DNA from: Conus ventricosus
Lineage: Eukaryota > Mollusca > Gastropoda > Neogastropoda > Conidae
Assembly (NCBI GenBank): GCA_018398815.1
Contig: CM031604.1
Location: forward strand, 60,284,259 to 60,348,258
DNA length: 64,000 nucleotides
Reading direction: 5' to 3'
The notes under the pieces are model-generated. The model made no database searches. It was not told the origin of the DNA and saw only the letters and a list, made by a program, of their open reading frames with translations. Shown here in pieces: positions 38,551-48,327 of this stretch. The translations under genes were made by a program, and so were the position numbers. Within the stretch, counting starts at the first letter, position 1. Every line of letters begins with the position of its first letter.

Positions 38551-39330
38551 AGGCATAGATGTGTCGCCTGATGAGTTTAGGGCAGCGCAGGAACAAGACC
38601 CTTCGCTCGTGAAGTCTTGGGAGTTGGCAAGAGGTGGAGAGAAACAGGTGGTTAGAGGAGGTGAGACAGAATTTCTGGTGAAAGGCGGGTTGTTGTACCG
38701 AGTGTTTACCAAGGGAAGACAGGTAAGGTGACAACTCAGTTAGAGGTACCAGCATGTTATCATGACACTGTCATGTCAGTGGGTCACGAGTCGCTCATGG
38801 CGGGTCATCTCGGCACCGGTAAAACGGCTGACCGAATCTTTGATGATTTTCATTGGCCAGGGGCAATGGCAGACATAAAGCGTTTCTGCATGTCATGTGA
38901 TGTGTGTCAAAGGTCAGCCACAAGAGGGGTGAAGAGGAAAGCGCCTCTTAAACAGCCCCCTTTAATTGACACACCATTCAGAGAGTGGCCGTCGATCTGA
39001 TTGGCCCAATCTCGCCCTGTTCCAAAGGGGGCACAGGTATGAGACATGTAAGGTTGCAAGGGAAAGTTTGCAGAAGGCTAGGGTCGTTCAGAAGAAGCAA
39101 TATGACAGGAAGGTGAGGAAGCAATCCCTCAAGGTGGGAGATCAAGTCCTGTTACTGCTTCCCACGGATCACAACAAGCTGCTGATGCATTGGAAAGGAC
39201 CATTCACCATCACTGAAAAGGTAGATCGGGACTACCGAATTGATGTGAACGGGAAACCAAAACTTTCCATGCGAATTTGCTCCGCAAATATATTCAGCGT
39301 GAGACTCAGCACATAGGCGCAGCAGCAATC
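38551..39330 (+). pseudogene. Element 1 integrase: zinc-binding and C-terminal domains, core deleted
   Basis: Integrase inserts the cDNA. The N-terminal linker SPDEFRAAQEQDPS is followed by the HHCC domain: VGHESLMAGHLGTGKT (both His), then CMSCDVCQRS (both Cys) near 38890-38920. The start of the core follows (DLIGPISPCSKGG, about 38995-39030) and is cut off at once. The sequence jumps to the C-terminal region VARESLQKARVVQKKQYDRK and VGDQVLLLLPTDHNKLLMHWKGPF (39045-39215). The catalytic DDE core, normally about 150 residues plus flanks, is absent. A frameshift near 39265 precedes the end. The domain lies upstream of RT/RNase H rather than after it. Confidence 0.85.
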
Positions 39331-40105
39331 ATTGATGATGTGAAAGAGACCCAGCAGAAGAAGGGGAGATTTTGTTGCCTAAGTTTCCAGAAGAGTCATA
39401 CAGGGATGTGTCACTGTATGAAGGGCTAGACAGTAGGAGTTCCTAGGTTTTGTTGTTGGAGGCGACACAAAGCAGCCAGAAAAGGGAAAGGTGGAGAAGA
39501 TGATGAATTCAGAGAGACCAAAGACCAAAACAGAAGTCAGGAGTCTGCTAGGTTTTATTGGCTTCTACAGGGAGTTTGTTCCAAATTTCGCAGCAATCAC
39601 GAGTCCTCTCAGTGATTTGGTCAAGGCAGGGAAACCGGCAGTGGTCGAGTGGTCAGACGCTGCAGAGCAAGCACTGCAGACAGTGCTAGAACGACTAGGT
39701 TCCCGTCCCATCTTGAAGCTACCGGATATGTCCAAGCCATTTTTGTTGCGTACAGACGCATCAGGTGGTGGGATAGGTGCAGTATTGTTGCAGGAGCATG
39801 AAGGGGTCGAGTTTCCTGTGAGGTATGCTAGCAGGAAGTTGACGAAGTGTGAAGAAGGATACGCAACAGTAGAGAAGGAGTGTTTGGCTGTTGTGTGGGC
39901 CGTGCAGAAATTTCACAAATACTTGTATGGGAAGGAGTTCGTGATAGAGACTGATCACCAACCACTCAAGTTCTTGCAGGAGGCGCAGCTGAAGAACAGC
40001 AGGGTGCTGCGCTGGGCAATGGCACTGCAGCCCTACAGGTATCGAGTGCAGTACATCCCAGGCCGACAGAATGTAGGCGCTGACTATTTAAGCCGTGTAG
40101 TCTAG
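39331..40105 (+). pseudogene. Element 1 RT C-terminus and RNase H (open 204 codons)
   Basis: The open frame 39491-40105 starts in the last part of RT (LLGFIGFYREFVPNFAAITSPLSDLVKAG). It continues through the RNase H with catalytic residues visible: RTDASGGGIGAVL (Asp), VEKECLAVVWAV (Glu) and IETDHQPLKFL (Asp). It ends GADYLSRVV, the usual domain end. The RT fingers, palm and YxDD box are missing; between integrase and this frame there are only about 160 bp. The RNase H itself looks intact and could be expressed only if translated from an upstream start. RNase H at the 3' end of pol is a feature of the Gmr1-like order. Confidence 0.85.
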
Positions 40106-40665
40106 CAAGCTGCAACTCAGAGCAAGTCAGTCATATCCGGGGTGCTTTGTTGATAATATGTGTTGATTACAGTCATGTTGAGTGGATATGGGTTCATTCC
40201 CAGTTGGCTATGGTTCATATTTTCTGTGTGAGACTTGTTCATATTTTCTTTGCGAGACTTATTCATGTGAATGTGGTTATGTTTGGAGCATACAGTCGCT
40301 TGTGTAGTGATGCATTATTTGTGATAAGTGAGGATGGAGTTTCCTTAGTGAGGTGTCACGGATCGTGGTCATATTAGATTGTGCTCTTCATAGTAGTTGT
40401 GAAAAGAAGAGGTGGCAAATCCGCAGGTGGGGTTATTGCATAGGTGCGCACAGAGGTTATCAGGAAGTGAGCTGAAATAAGGCAAAAGCGCACGTCAATG
40501 ATAACTCATTGGGGTGATATCACTATTGATATATGCCTATAATTTGTAAACCGTTTGTTGTAAATTATTTTGCAAAACCTTGAACGTGTAGCTGTGGTGT
40601 CAGCAAATTCGGTTGTGCTTTTTTTGTACCGTTGTTTTGAGACAATGCTGAGCATAGTCTTGTGC
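40106..40665 (+). other. Element 1 3' untranslated region
   Basis: About 560 bp between RNase H and the polypurine tract. It contains several copies of a GTTCATATTTTC-like motif at 40195-40265. No open frame has recognisable content and no envelope-like gene is present. Confidence 0.7.
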
Positions 40666-40676
40666 AAGGGGGAAAT
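40666..40676 (+). promoter_or_regulatory. Polypurine tract of element 1
   Basis: AAGGGGGAAAT lies directly against the TGTCACGG start of the 3' LTR, the position required for plus-strand DNA priming. Confidence 0.85.
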
Positions 40677-42019
40677 TGTCACGGACAAAAAGAGAAAAAC
40701 CGAATTCGTGGTCAGTCGCCAGCCGGTTCGAATCGGCTTAAGCCCGACTCAGACATCTCGGCGCCGGCAGACGACTTTACCCGTCGCCTCAGCCAATTAA
40801 AGGCTATTTTTAGTTCTCACGGAGACAGCACCGTTCCCGTAGACAGTCGGAGTGGCTGACCAAAGTCTCAATAGGTCTGGCCAGACGGATCGCGAGGTCT
40901 GGGCCAGACTGATCCGGTTAATTTACAGTTGGGCCAGACATCGCTGCTAAAGTAGGAAGGGAAAGGTATTGTGTAGTGGGGGTGAAATCAAGCTAATTAA
41001 TTAAATGACCCGTTGACCACCACAGAGAGTAAGGCGTGTAGGCGTGACTTTCATGAGTCGCATGTCCAATGAATTATGGGGAGGTGACCTTTTACGAGGC
41101 GGGAAAAATTCTGACCAATGGTACTCGCCCTTTTGACAGATCGGAACGGGATAAGAAAGATGTGAGAGTGAGAGAACGGGAGGAGAGGAGAACAGAACAG
41201 GACAACGAACAGAGAGACAGAGAGAGAGAGGTTCTGAGAGTAAGCTCTGCTCGAGAGAAAGGCAGAGAGATGAGGAGAGAGGAGAGAACCAAGTTGTAGC
41301 ATTTAGTACCATAGATAGTCTGCAGAGGAAGGACTAAAGAGAGATGTGGAGAGAGAGAGTTGCTAATTAATGAAGAGAAAAAAAAGAAAAGAAAAGGAAA
41401 AGAAAAGCAACCATGTCCATTTGATAGAGCAGACTAGAAGAGAGAGAGAGAGAGTGCAATGCGTTAATGCAGGAAGAAAGAAAGGAGAACAGATCGATGT
41501 TGATAGTCACTGTTCCATCTGAACCGGGGGTTCGACCTCATACCTGGCAGCGTCACTTCGTCAAGGAGAACCCACAGACAACGCCAGTGCCAGCAGTCTA
41601 ACCTGACCAGTGCCGGCAGTCCAACGCCAGTGCCAGCAGTCTAACCTGACCAGTGCCAACAGTTGTGTCGTGCTTGTGAAAGTGACAGTGAAAAGAAAAA
41701 GAAAGGAAAAGAGAAGACAGTGATTCATGAATAGTTAAGATCACCTGGCCAGGTAAAGTAGAAATCTGTTTATACCCGGGTTAGTTAATGATGATTTAGA
41801 TAAATGGTTTTGTGAAGATCAAGGAAAGAGGATGTTTTATTTCGTTTGATTCCATATGCATTGATGTTTCTTTCTATGATCATGCATAGTAAAGTTATAG
41901 ACTTTACTAGTGGTTTGATGTGACGAATGCATGATATATGAATGAGATGGTAAGCAAGCTGTGAGTGTGTTTGGGCTGTGCGCTAGTCCTTCCTCCACTG
42001 ACATACCCCGAGGTTGACA
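40677..42019 (+). repeat. Element 1, 3' LTR
   Basis: 1343 bp, nearly identical to 35218-36565. By eye I count about seven substitutions and about seven small indels. AATAAA of the 5' LTR (35924) is AAAAAA here (near 41378-41384). It is followed at once by GTCTC (42020-42024), the second copy of the target duplication. Confidence 0.95.
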
Positions 42020-42024
42020 GTCTC
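42020..42024. repeat. Target-site duplication of LTR element 1, right (GTCTC)
   Basis: The match to 35213-35217. Only 13 bp (42025-42037) of retrotransposon Y separate it from the CAATC duplication of element 2. Confidence 0.9.
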
Positions 42025-42037
42025 ACCAAAGCCGATA

Positions 42038-42042
42038 CAATC
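42038..42042. repeat. Target-site duplication of LTR element 2, left (CAATC)
   Basis: CAATC immediately precedes TGTCAGGC and recurs at 51748-51752 after the CCTGACA end of the right LTR. Confidence 0.9.
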
Positions 42043-45000
42043 TGTCAGGCTCGCTAAGACCTGAACTAACTAGGGAGGGACAGACAGACTTACAGACCTA
42101 CAATACCTAACTCCCAACTCAAATAAGCAGTCCAAAACCAGATGAACAGTTCACACATGTATAATTTCATTCAAACCACGACACCGGGGTCCATAACACT
42201 GAATATTCCGCTTACTACCCACACAATCACTTTCTCTCAAACTCAAACATTCAACCACTTAACCCCATTCGCACACAAATTTTCTAGTCACACACACCCC
42301 CTGCACAACCAAACTAACACAAGGTCATGAAATTAATTAATGACTAACCTTAATTTGGGTCAAATCCCAATGTGCCCAGCCTGGTGCGATGCATCGCTAC
42401 ATGCAATACAACTCACACGACCGATAACACCTTGGCTATTGGCCCAACAGGACACTGTGAATCCGAGACTTACTCAACAAATTCACTTACCGGCTCATAC
42501 ACAAGCCAGCAACCAGGGAATGAACTCCGACACAATGACAGACCAAACACCAATATAGAATGCCCAAAACTACAATTTTGTAACACAGTGACAGACCAAT
42601 CACTGATATAGAATGCCCAAAACTACAATTTTGCAACACAGTGACAGACCAATCACTGATATAGAATGCACACAACTACAACAATTCTGCAATGTTCACA
42701 CACTTTCAAGATTAATTAAACCGGGTCACATTCCAACAACTGGGCACTTAAAGCGCGCATGACCAATTAATAACCTAGTAACTGGGTTGCTATGAACTAC
42801 TCGCAGAGAATGGCCCAACCAAGTTGTCCAACATATAAAATTGTTGATATAAATGTTGTTTTTTTGCCACCACACAAAAGAAAATTTGTCTCGAAAACCT
42901 GTGCAGCCTGCGACACACACACGTAATGACTAATTAGCCAACAACTAAACCAGCTATACAATAATATTACTAAATAAATTTAAAGTCACTAAAGATTTTT
43001 ACTAGTGTCTTTCACACACTGGGTAGTCCACTGCACGACTGATGAATGACGGCTCATTTCCTTGATCCTGGAAATAATGTTCAACGCTGTTACCTCAACA
43101 CAGCCCCTGTTTGTCGTCAACATTCACATGCACCACTCGGCCTGTCACAGCAACAGGAAGAGTAGCCCACGCTCTGTCACTCCTAGCACAGGGATCCCGT
43201 CACCAGCTAAGGCAGGATTACAGGCACCAGCTAAGGCAGGATTGCAGGGACCAGCTAAGGCAGGATTACAGGGAGATATATGTGGACACATACAGGCACA
43301 TCCCCACTAAGAACCTATCATGAATCTCATAGTGCCCTACACATACTAGATTCATGTTCATCATGAGCACCACCCATGGGAGTCAAAGTCACTACTGTGA
43401 ATATTCTATCTCTTTTAACCTACTCCAATCATAAGATGCACCCAATGGTAACCTTATCCAAATGGAAACCAACATTAGCACTTAACTTTAGTCTAATTAT
43501 TATCCATTTGTATAAAAGGAAAGAAATTTTCAGACAGACTATATACAGCTTACTTTACAAAACATCAGTGCCACACAGTGGTACACAATCTAAGTCAAAC
43601 TTCAGTCCAACTTAAACACATAGCCCGGTCCGACTCCACAGCCACTATTAAGTACTTTCCTTAGATAGCAGAACAACCTTAAAAAAACCCATGCATAGCT
43701 TCCCACACAATTCCCAATGTTAGGAACAAGGTCCAAACATATGTAACTTGGAAAACAAGAGATAAAAGATGCAGATAGTTATTGCCCAAAATAAATCTGT
43801 CGGTCACGGTCACTGCCACTGCTGTAAACATCACTTACAACTTACAGCCTATGTCAAATCATGGGGCAACCACACACACACCACATCACTACCCCAAAAC
43901 ACTTCCGGGCTGTCAATCTTTGTTAAAGTTGATCTTTAGCTGACATATCCAGCTGGCTTACTCCAACTGACTGAGCAATGCACATAAGTTGACAAACATA
44001 TCATAAGGTTGACAAACATATCATCATATACAACTTAAAACCAACAATTTCAAACAATGGGCTGTCTCCCCTGATTAACTTCCAGACAGGTGTCAACAGT
44101 ACTAGCAACCACGCAAATACATATATAATTCCTGGTCTGGCATTAAGGCCTGCTAATAAGACTAACAGATCATACTGACACCGACAGGTTCCAGTGGCTG
44201 AAATTACTGAAAGATCACATGAATGAATGTACTCACACATGCACAAAACACCCTACATTGATCTTACATGCCCAAACTCATATCATCCAATATAACCACT
44301 CAATGCAACCATTACACTGTTTAATTACAAAACCCATAGCCCTTCCCGGCACTAACGCAGCCCCGTGCCTGGCACCTCAGACTGCTTCCAGCCTCCAGCT
44401 GCCCAAATCAACCAATACAGATAAGGATTTCTTCTGAGTTCCCCCGTATCCTGGCTCAATCCAACCACAACCAGGTTCAGATGATAGGATTACTAAAATG
44501 TCTACACTGAATTATACCAAACGTACCTTGAACCAACACGTGTCCGGCCCAACTCCGAGATGGGTTGTCCAGCGCCACCAAGGCCACCCCAGACCAGCAC
44601 GTCTACAGCACCCAACCACAGCAACCAAGTCTTCACCCACCAAGGTTTCAGGAACACAGGTTACAGTTCGACACAAACACAGCAACCAAGTCTTCACCCC
44701 ACCAGGGTCTCAGGAACACCGGTTACAGTTCAACACAAACGCAGCAACCAAGTCTTCACCCCACCAGGGTCTCAGGAACACTGGTTACAGTTCAATACAA
44801 ACACAGCAACCACGTCTTCACAAATTACAGTAGCGACAGTCCTTCTACTGTACTTCCAACAGCGAGAAGAATGCAATTACACAGAAACACAGAATCAGTC
44901 CTCTCCAGACTCAAGGCAGCTCCGCTAATCCTCAAGCCCGAACCCTGAACACAAGGTTCCTAAAAGGATTCACCAGGACTTCCAACATAGAAACACACAA

Positions 45001-45468
45001 CGTCAGAGACTTCCACTCTGAAGCAGCTGCAAAATAACACTGAGCGACAGTTCACCTAATCCCCAGCCTGCTTTACAGTCAACTTGGCTGTGATTGGACA
45101 ATTCAACGTAAGGTCAACTACGACTGGGCAACTCACAGTGAGGATGATGCATGACCCAATTTCCCCACTTCCACGGACAAAACACTAAAAAGTTCAAGAT
45201 ACCTCCCTACCCTCTCCCAAGCTGTGCTGTCACACAGATATCCACTGACGCACACACTCGCATGCGACGTGAGCGGAAATGTTCGCCGGCTCACCCTAGC
45301 ACATATAGAAGAAATATTGACTCTGATGCGAACCGCGCAAGATACACTGACATGGACATGATCAGTCCGCACATGCACAAGTTCAAACATGAATCGCCTC
45401 CACTAGATCTATCTGTAACATAGTACATACATGTACGGGCTCAAGTAGCAATGTCAGTGACCCTGACA
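42043..45468 (-). repeat. Element 2, left LTR (3' LTR in element orientation)
   Basis: 3426 bp. It contains three internal tandem repeats also present in the other LTR: three copies of a ~53 bp unit at 42532-42691, three of a 24 bp unit at 43201-43272, and about 3.3 copies of a ~61 bp unit at 44618-44822. No gene is seen; short open frames are repeated in both LTRs and have no recognisable domain. Confidence 0.95.
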
Positions 45469-45480
45469 TACCCCCCTTCC
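45469..45480 (-). promoter_or_regulatory. Polypurine tract of element 2
   Basis: On the minus strand GGAAGGGGGGTA abuts the TGTCAGG start of the 3' LTR, the expected place for plus-strand priming. Confidence 0.85.
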
Positions 45481-45572
45481 AAGATTGAACTCTACGTTCA
45501 ATTAATGACAGGTAGACAAATGCTTTCCAACCACAGTATGCTAGTAACACATACTCTCAGATACCCTCCAAT

Positions 45573-45920
45573 TCAACCCAGCCTACTGAGGTAGTCAGCT
45601 GCGCCATTCTGATCATCAGGGATAGCCTCAACCTTGAACTGGTAGGGCTGCAGCTGTAGTGCCCACCGTGTAACCCTTCCACTAGTCGACTTGACCCGCT
45701 CGAGATACTGCAAGGGAGAGTGATCCACCTGTATCACAAACTTTGTACCGTACAGGTACTGCGCAAACTTATTCACTCCCCAACACCAGTGCTAGGCAGT
45801 TTTTCTCCATTTGGGGTAGTTTCTCTCAGCAGGCAAGAGCTTCTTGCTAGCACACCCTCCTGTTCCTGGAGTAGGATGGCCCTGATCCCTGTCTCAGATG
45901 CACTCCTACTTTATTGAATG
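45573..45920 (-). pseudogene. Element 2 RNase H
   Basis: On the minus strand the frame at 45573-45776 reads NKFAQYLYGTKFVIQVDHSPLQYL (the last catalytic Asp in QVDHSPL) to the usual end AADYLSRLG. The upstream part lies in other frames at 45780-45910: ETGIRAILLQEQEG, then a YASRKL-like block. At least two frameshifts are present. It follows directly on the integrase zinc domain, so RT is absent. Confidence 0.8.
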
Positions 45921-46340
45921 GATTTCCTGTGACAGGAGATCTCACTTGGGGCACTGGTGGCACTCTACCTTTGTCTATAGTCTTTTGGCATTCTGGGCAT
46001 GATCTGCAGTACTGAGCCACTTCCTTACACATCCCAGGCCAGTAGAAGTCCTGCAGCACTCTAGCTTTTGTTCGTTTAGTCCCCATGTGTCCTGCCATGG
46101 GTACATCATGAGCCATCTTCATGACCTCAAGCCTCATATGCTTGGGAACACACACTTGGGTTGTAGTCTCATGTGGCGTGGTGTACGTCCTCACCAAGAG
46201 TCCATCCTGGTCTCCAAAAGTCACCCAGCCATGACCTGACCGAGCTCGTACACCATTCTCTGCGGCCCGCCGGGTGCATCCAACGTTGGGTCTTCCTCCT
46301 GCATCTTCTTGAGGTCTTTGAAGTCCACCCCAATGACTTG
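45880..46340 (-). pseudogene. Element 2 integrase zinc-binding domain
   Basis: On the minus strand the frame 45847-46224 reads QVCVPKHMRLEVMKMAHDVPMAGHMGTKRT with the two His, then WPGMCKEVAQYCRSCPECQKT with the two Cys, the HHCC module of retroviral-type integrases. The upstream linker (DLKKMQEEDPTL, about 46290-46330) is in another frame. The catalytic core should follow but the sequence passes into RNase H at about 45910. Position between protease and RNase H again indicates the Gmr1-like order. Confidence 0.85.
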
Positions 46341-46399
46341 CTTTGTGACAGGCAATCCCTGGGTTGGTTCTCGCTGCCTCTTGCCTGAGCTCGTGTCAT

Positions 46400-46870
46400 G
46401 ACAGCCATCACTGCTGTAGGATTCGCGTAAACTGGTACTTTCTGCGGTGCATCTTCCCACTCATTAGCAGCCCAATTCCCTATTAGGACTTGCTCACAGG
46501 GTTTCTTAAACACTAGTACAACAATTTTGCCCTCCACGAACGGTGACGATACATGCACCTTGGCCACAGGTACCTTGTACGAAGTGCCACTCTCAGCCAT
46601 CTTCACATCCACCACCTTCCAATGTAGTCTTCCGGGTCAACCAGTGCTTCAGCCACTACAGTATATGTAGCTCCAGTGTCTCTTAGACCTCTCACACTTC
46701 GGCCATTCACGGTAACTATGCACCGTGGGGTGTAATGCTTCGCAGCACACGTCATGCAGAGGGACGGTGGGCTCTCTGCCTCGAGGCTCTCTAACTCGGC
46801 CCCTGCCAGTACTCTAGCCACCGATGGTTTGTTACCCTTCCCACCTGTGCTTCCTTTGTCACCAAGCCTT
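46400..46870 (-). pseudogene. Element 2 aspartic protease
   Basis: On the minus strand 46603-46821 reads CMTCAAKHYTPRCIVTVNGR followed by the active site RGLRDTGATYTVV, with DTGA encoded at 46669-46680. A frameshift near 46610 leads into KVPVAKVHVSSPFVEGKIVV and EQVLIGN, the C-terminal strand region. Domain length is normal. It lies between the gag remnant and the integrase zinc domain. Confidence 0.8.
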
Positions 46871-46879
46871 CTTCGTGGG

Positions 46880-47473
46880 CACGACGCACTCAGGTGCCCT
46901 CGCGCTTGAGCCGCAACTCTTCCTCCTTGGCCTCGCGCTCTCTATCCAACCGCTGCTGCTCCACCTCACGCTTGTAATCGACTTCCTCGCGCTTGAGCCG
47001 CAACTCTTCCTCCTTGCGAGCCTCCTCTTTTCCCTGCGCATCTCGCTTGAGACGTAACTCCTCTTCCCTGGCCTCCTGCTTAAGCCGCAACTCTTCCTCC
47101 TTGCGAGCCTCCTCTTTTCCCTGCGCATCTCGCTTGAGACGTAACTCCTCTTCCCTGGCCTCCTGCTCTCTTTCCTGCGCATCTCGCTTGAGACGTAACT
47201 CCTCTTCCTTGGCCTCCTGCTCTCTTCCTGCCGGGCCACCTCGTCCAGGCGTCTGCCTACAAAGTCCGCTAACTCTCCTCCCTGTAACCCCATGCTTCGA
47301 CCTAACCGAACATATTTGTCGGCCAAGGTGTCCAGCTGTTGCTCCGCCATAACCTCCTTCACTAACCTACCTGCATGCTCCTTAACTACCGGAGACGTTG
47401 CCGCAGGAGTAGGACTTCCTGAGCCCTTGGCCAGTTGTGAACGCAACTTACGGTCACTCGGGGTATGCAACAT
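46880..47473 (-). pseudogene. Element 2 gag N-terminus fused to half a zinc knuckle
   Basis: The ATG at 47473 (minus) opens MLHTPSDRKLRSQLAKGSGS and an N-terminal domain to about residue 82 (LADFVGRRLDEVARQEE). After a frameshift the sequence is a long charged coiled coil of EELRLKRDAQ-type units, encoded by a ~90 bp tandem repeat (about 46994-47168 plus partial copies). At about 46890 it jumps to GHLSASCPRRR, the second half of a CCHC knuckle, so the capsid and the first knuckle Cys pair are deleted. The product could not assemble particles. Confidence 0.8.
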
Positions 47474-48307
47474 ACTGAACTAGCCAAGACTAGCTAACCG
47501 CTCCTGCATGCTTGAACCAAACATACAACGTTGGATATACACTATATTGTTTTTAGGATCTGCAACCCCGGTACCTATAATAACTGGTACTGAACTAAAC
47601 CGGTACAATCACCATGCCAAAGATACCACACACATGGCCGCTCGCATAACCCATCATATGATGTGGAGTCACAATACATCAAAAGTCCACCCTTCCAGAG
47701 GAAACTAACTCACAAGATCCCGCAACACCGAGAACAAACCGCACCCACGCTGGATTGTCAAATTAACATAAGACTGGCCCTCTTGCCAACAGCTGACAAC
47801 AATGTCAAATCCAAACTGATGAACCAAACTAGCCCCCTCTGGCCAGCCACCAACCATCTGGTCGACACCAATTAACCACCACAAATTGGCATAAAATGAA
47901 ATAGCTGTAGTTTCCCACAACAAATGGCAGACAACAAAATAACAATAGTTTTGTACAACAAATGGCAGAAAACAAAATAACTATAGTTTCTACAACAACT
48001 GGCAGAAAACAAAATAATTAGAGTTATTTACACTATCGTGACCCCATGACAAAACAGACATTACAGACAAAGCACATCACTCCCACACACTAACAACGGC
48101 AATTGGCAGGTCTTACACGCCTGAGTGCTCGTTGTCTATGCCTCCACCCTTACTAGGCACGCACCCTCCAACCACCCACTGACTACTCTGAGTTCCTAAT
48201 GTTTACACTCAGAGTGAGTCTGTATGCTTGCCTGAAGTTCCTCTAACAACCTCCCTGCTAACCAACCCTTCCTTATAACTAATTAACTCCCACTTACCCC
48301 CTAATTG
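47474..48307 (-). other. Element 2 leader region with 3-copy tandem repeat
   Basis: About 830 bp between the gag start and the 5' LTR. Three copies of a ~41-45 bp unit containing acaacaaatggcaga and aacaaaataac lie at about 47907-48020. No gene is seen. Confidence 0.75.
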
Positions 48308-48325
48308 TACCCCGCATCTCCACCA
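48308..48325 (-). promoter_or_regulatory. Candidate primer-binding site of element 2
   Basis: On the minus strand, two bases after the LTR end, lies TGGTGGAGATGCGGGGTA, starting with the required TGG. It predicts a tRNA ending GCAUCUCCACCA. I do not assign the tRNA. It differs from the candidate site of element 1. Confidence 0.65.
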
Positions 48326-48327
48326 TA

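Larger units (their letters stand above)
35218..42019 (+). mobile_element. LTR retrotransposon element 1 (Gmr1-like Gypsy, internally deleted)
   Basis: A complete insertion with 1348 bp and 1343 bp LTRs beginning TGTCACGG and ending GGTTGACA, flanked by GTCTC duplications. The interior (36566-40676) contains gag with a zinc knuckle, protease, integrase zinc-binding domain, integrase C-terminal domain, the end of RT and an intact RNase H, then a polypurine tract. The integrase catalytic core and most of RT are missing and several frameshifts are present, so the copy cannot move on its own. Integrase upstream of RT/RNase H is the Gmr1-like order. The LTRs differ by about seven substitutions plus a similar number of small indels, counted by eye, which implies a fairly recent insertion. 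Confidence 0.93.

Noticed and set aside
38181..40105. Integrase before RNase H explained by an inversion or two nested elements
   Set aside because: All domains lie on one strand between one LTR pair, and two further copies show the same order.
42532..42691. Regularly spaced repeats as a CRISPR array (also 43201-43272 and 44618-44822)
   Set aside because: They are head-to-tail minisatellites without spacers, inside an LTR, in eukaryotic DNA.
42142..43615. Short open frames repeated at 48428-49899 as a gene family
   Set aside because: They are the same positions in the two LTRs of element 2 and have no recognisable content.
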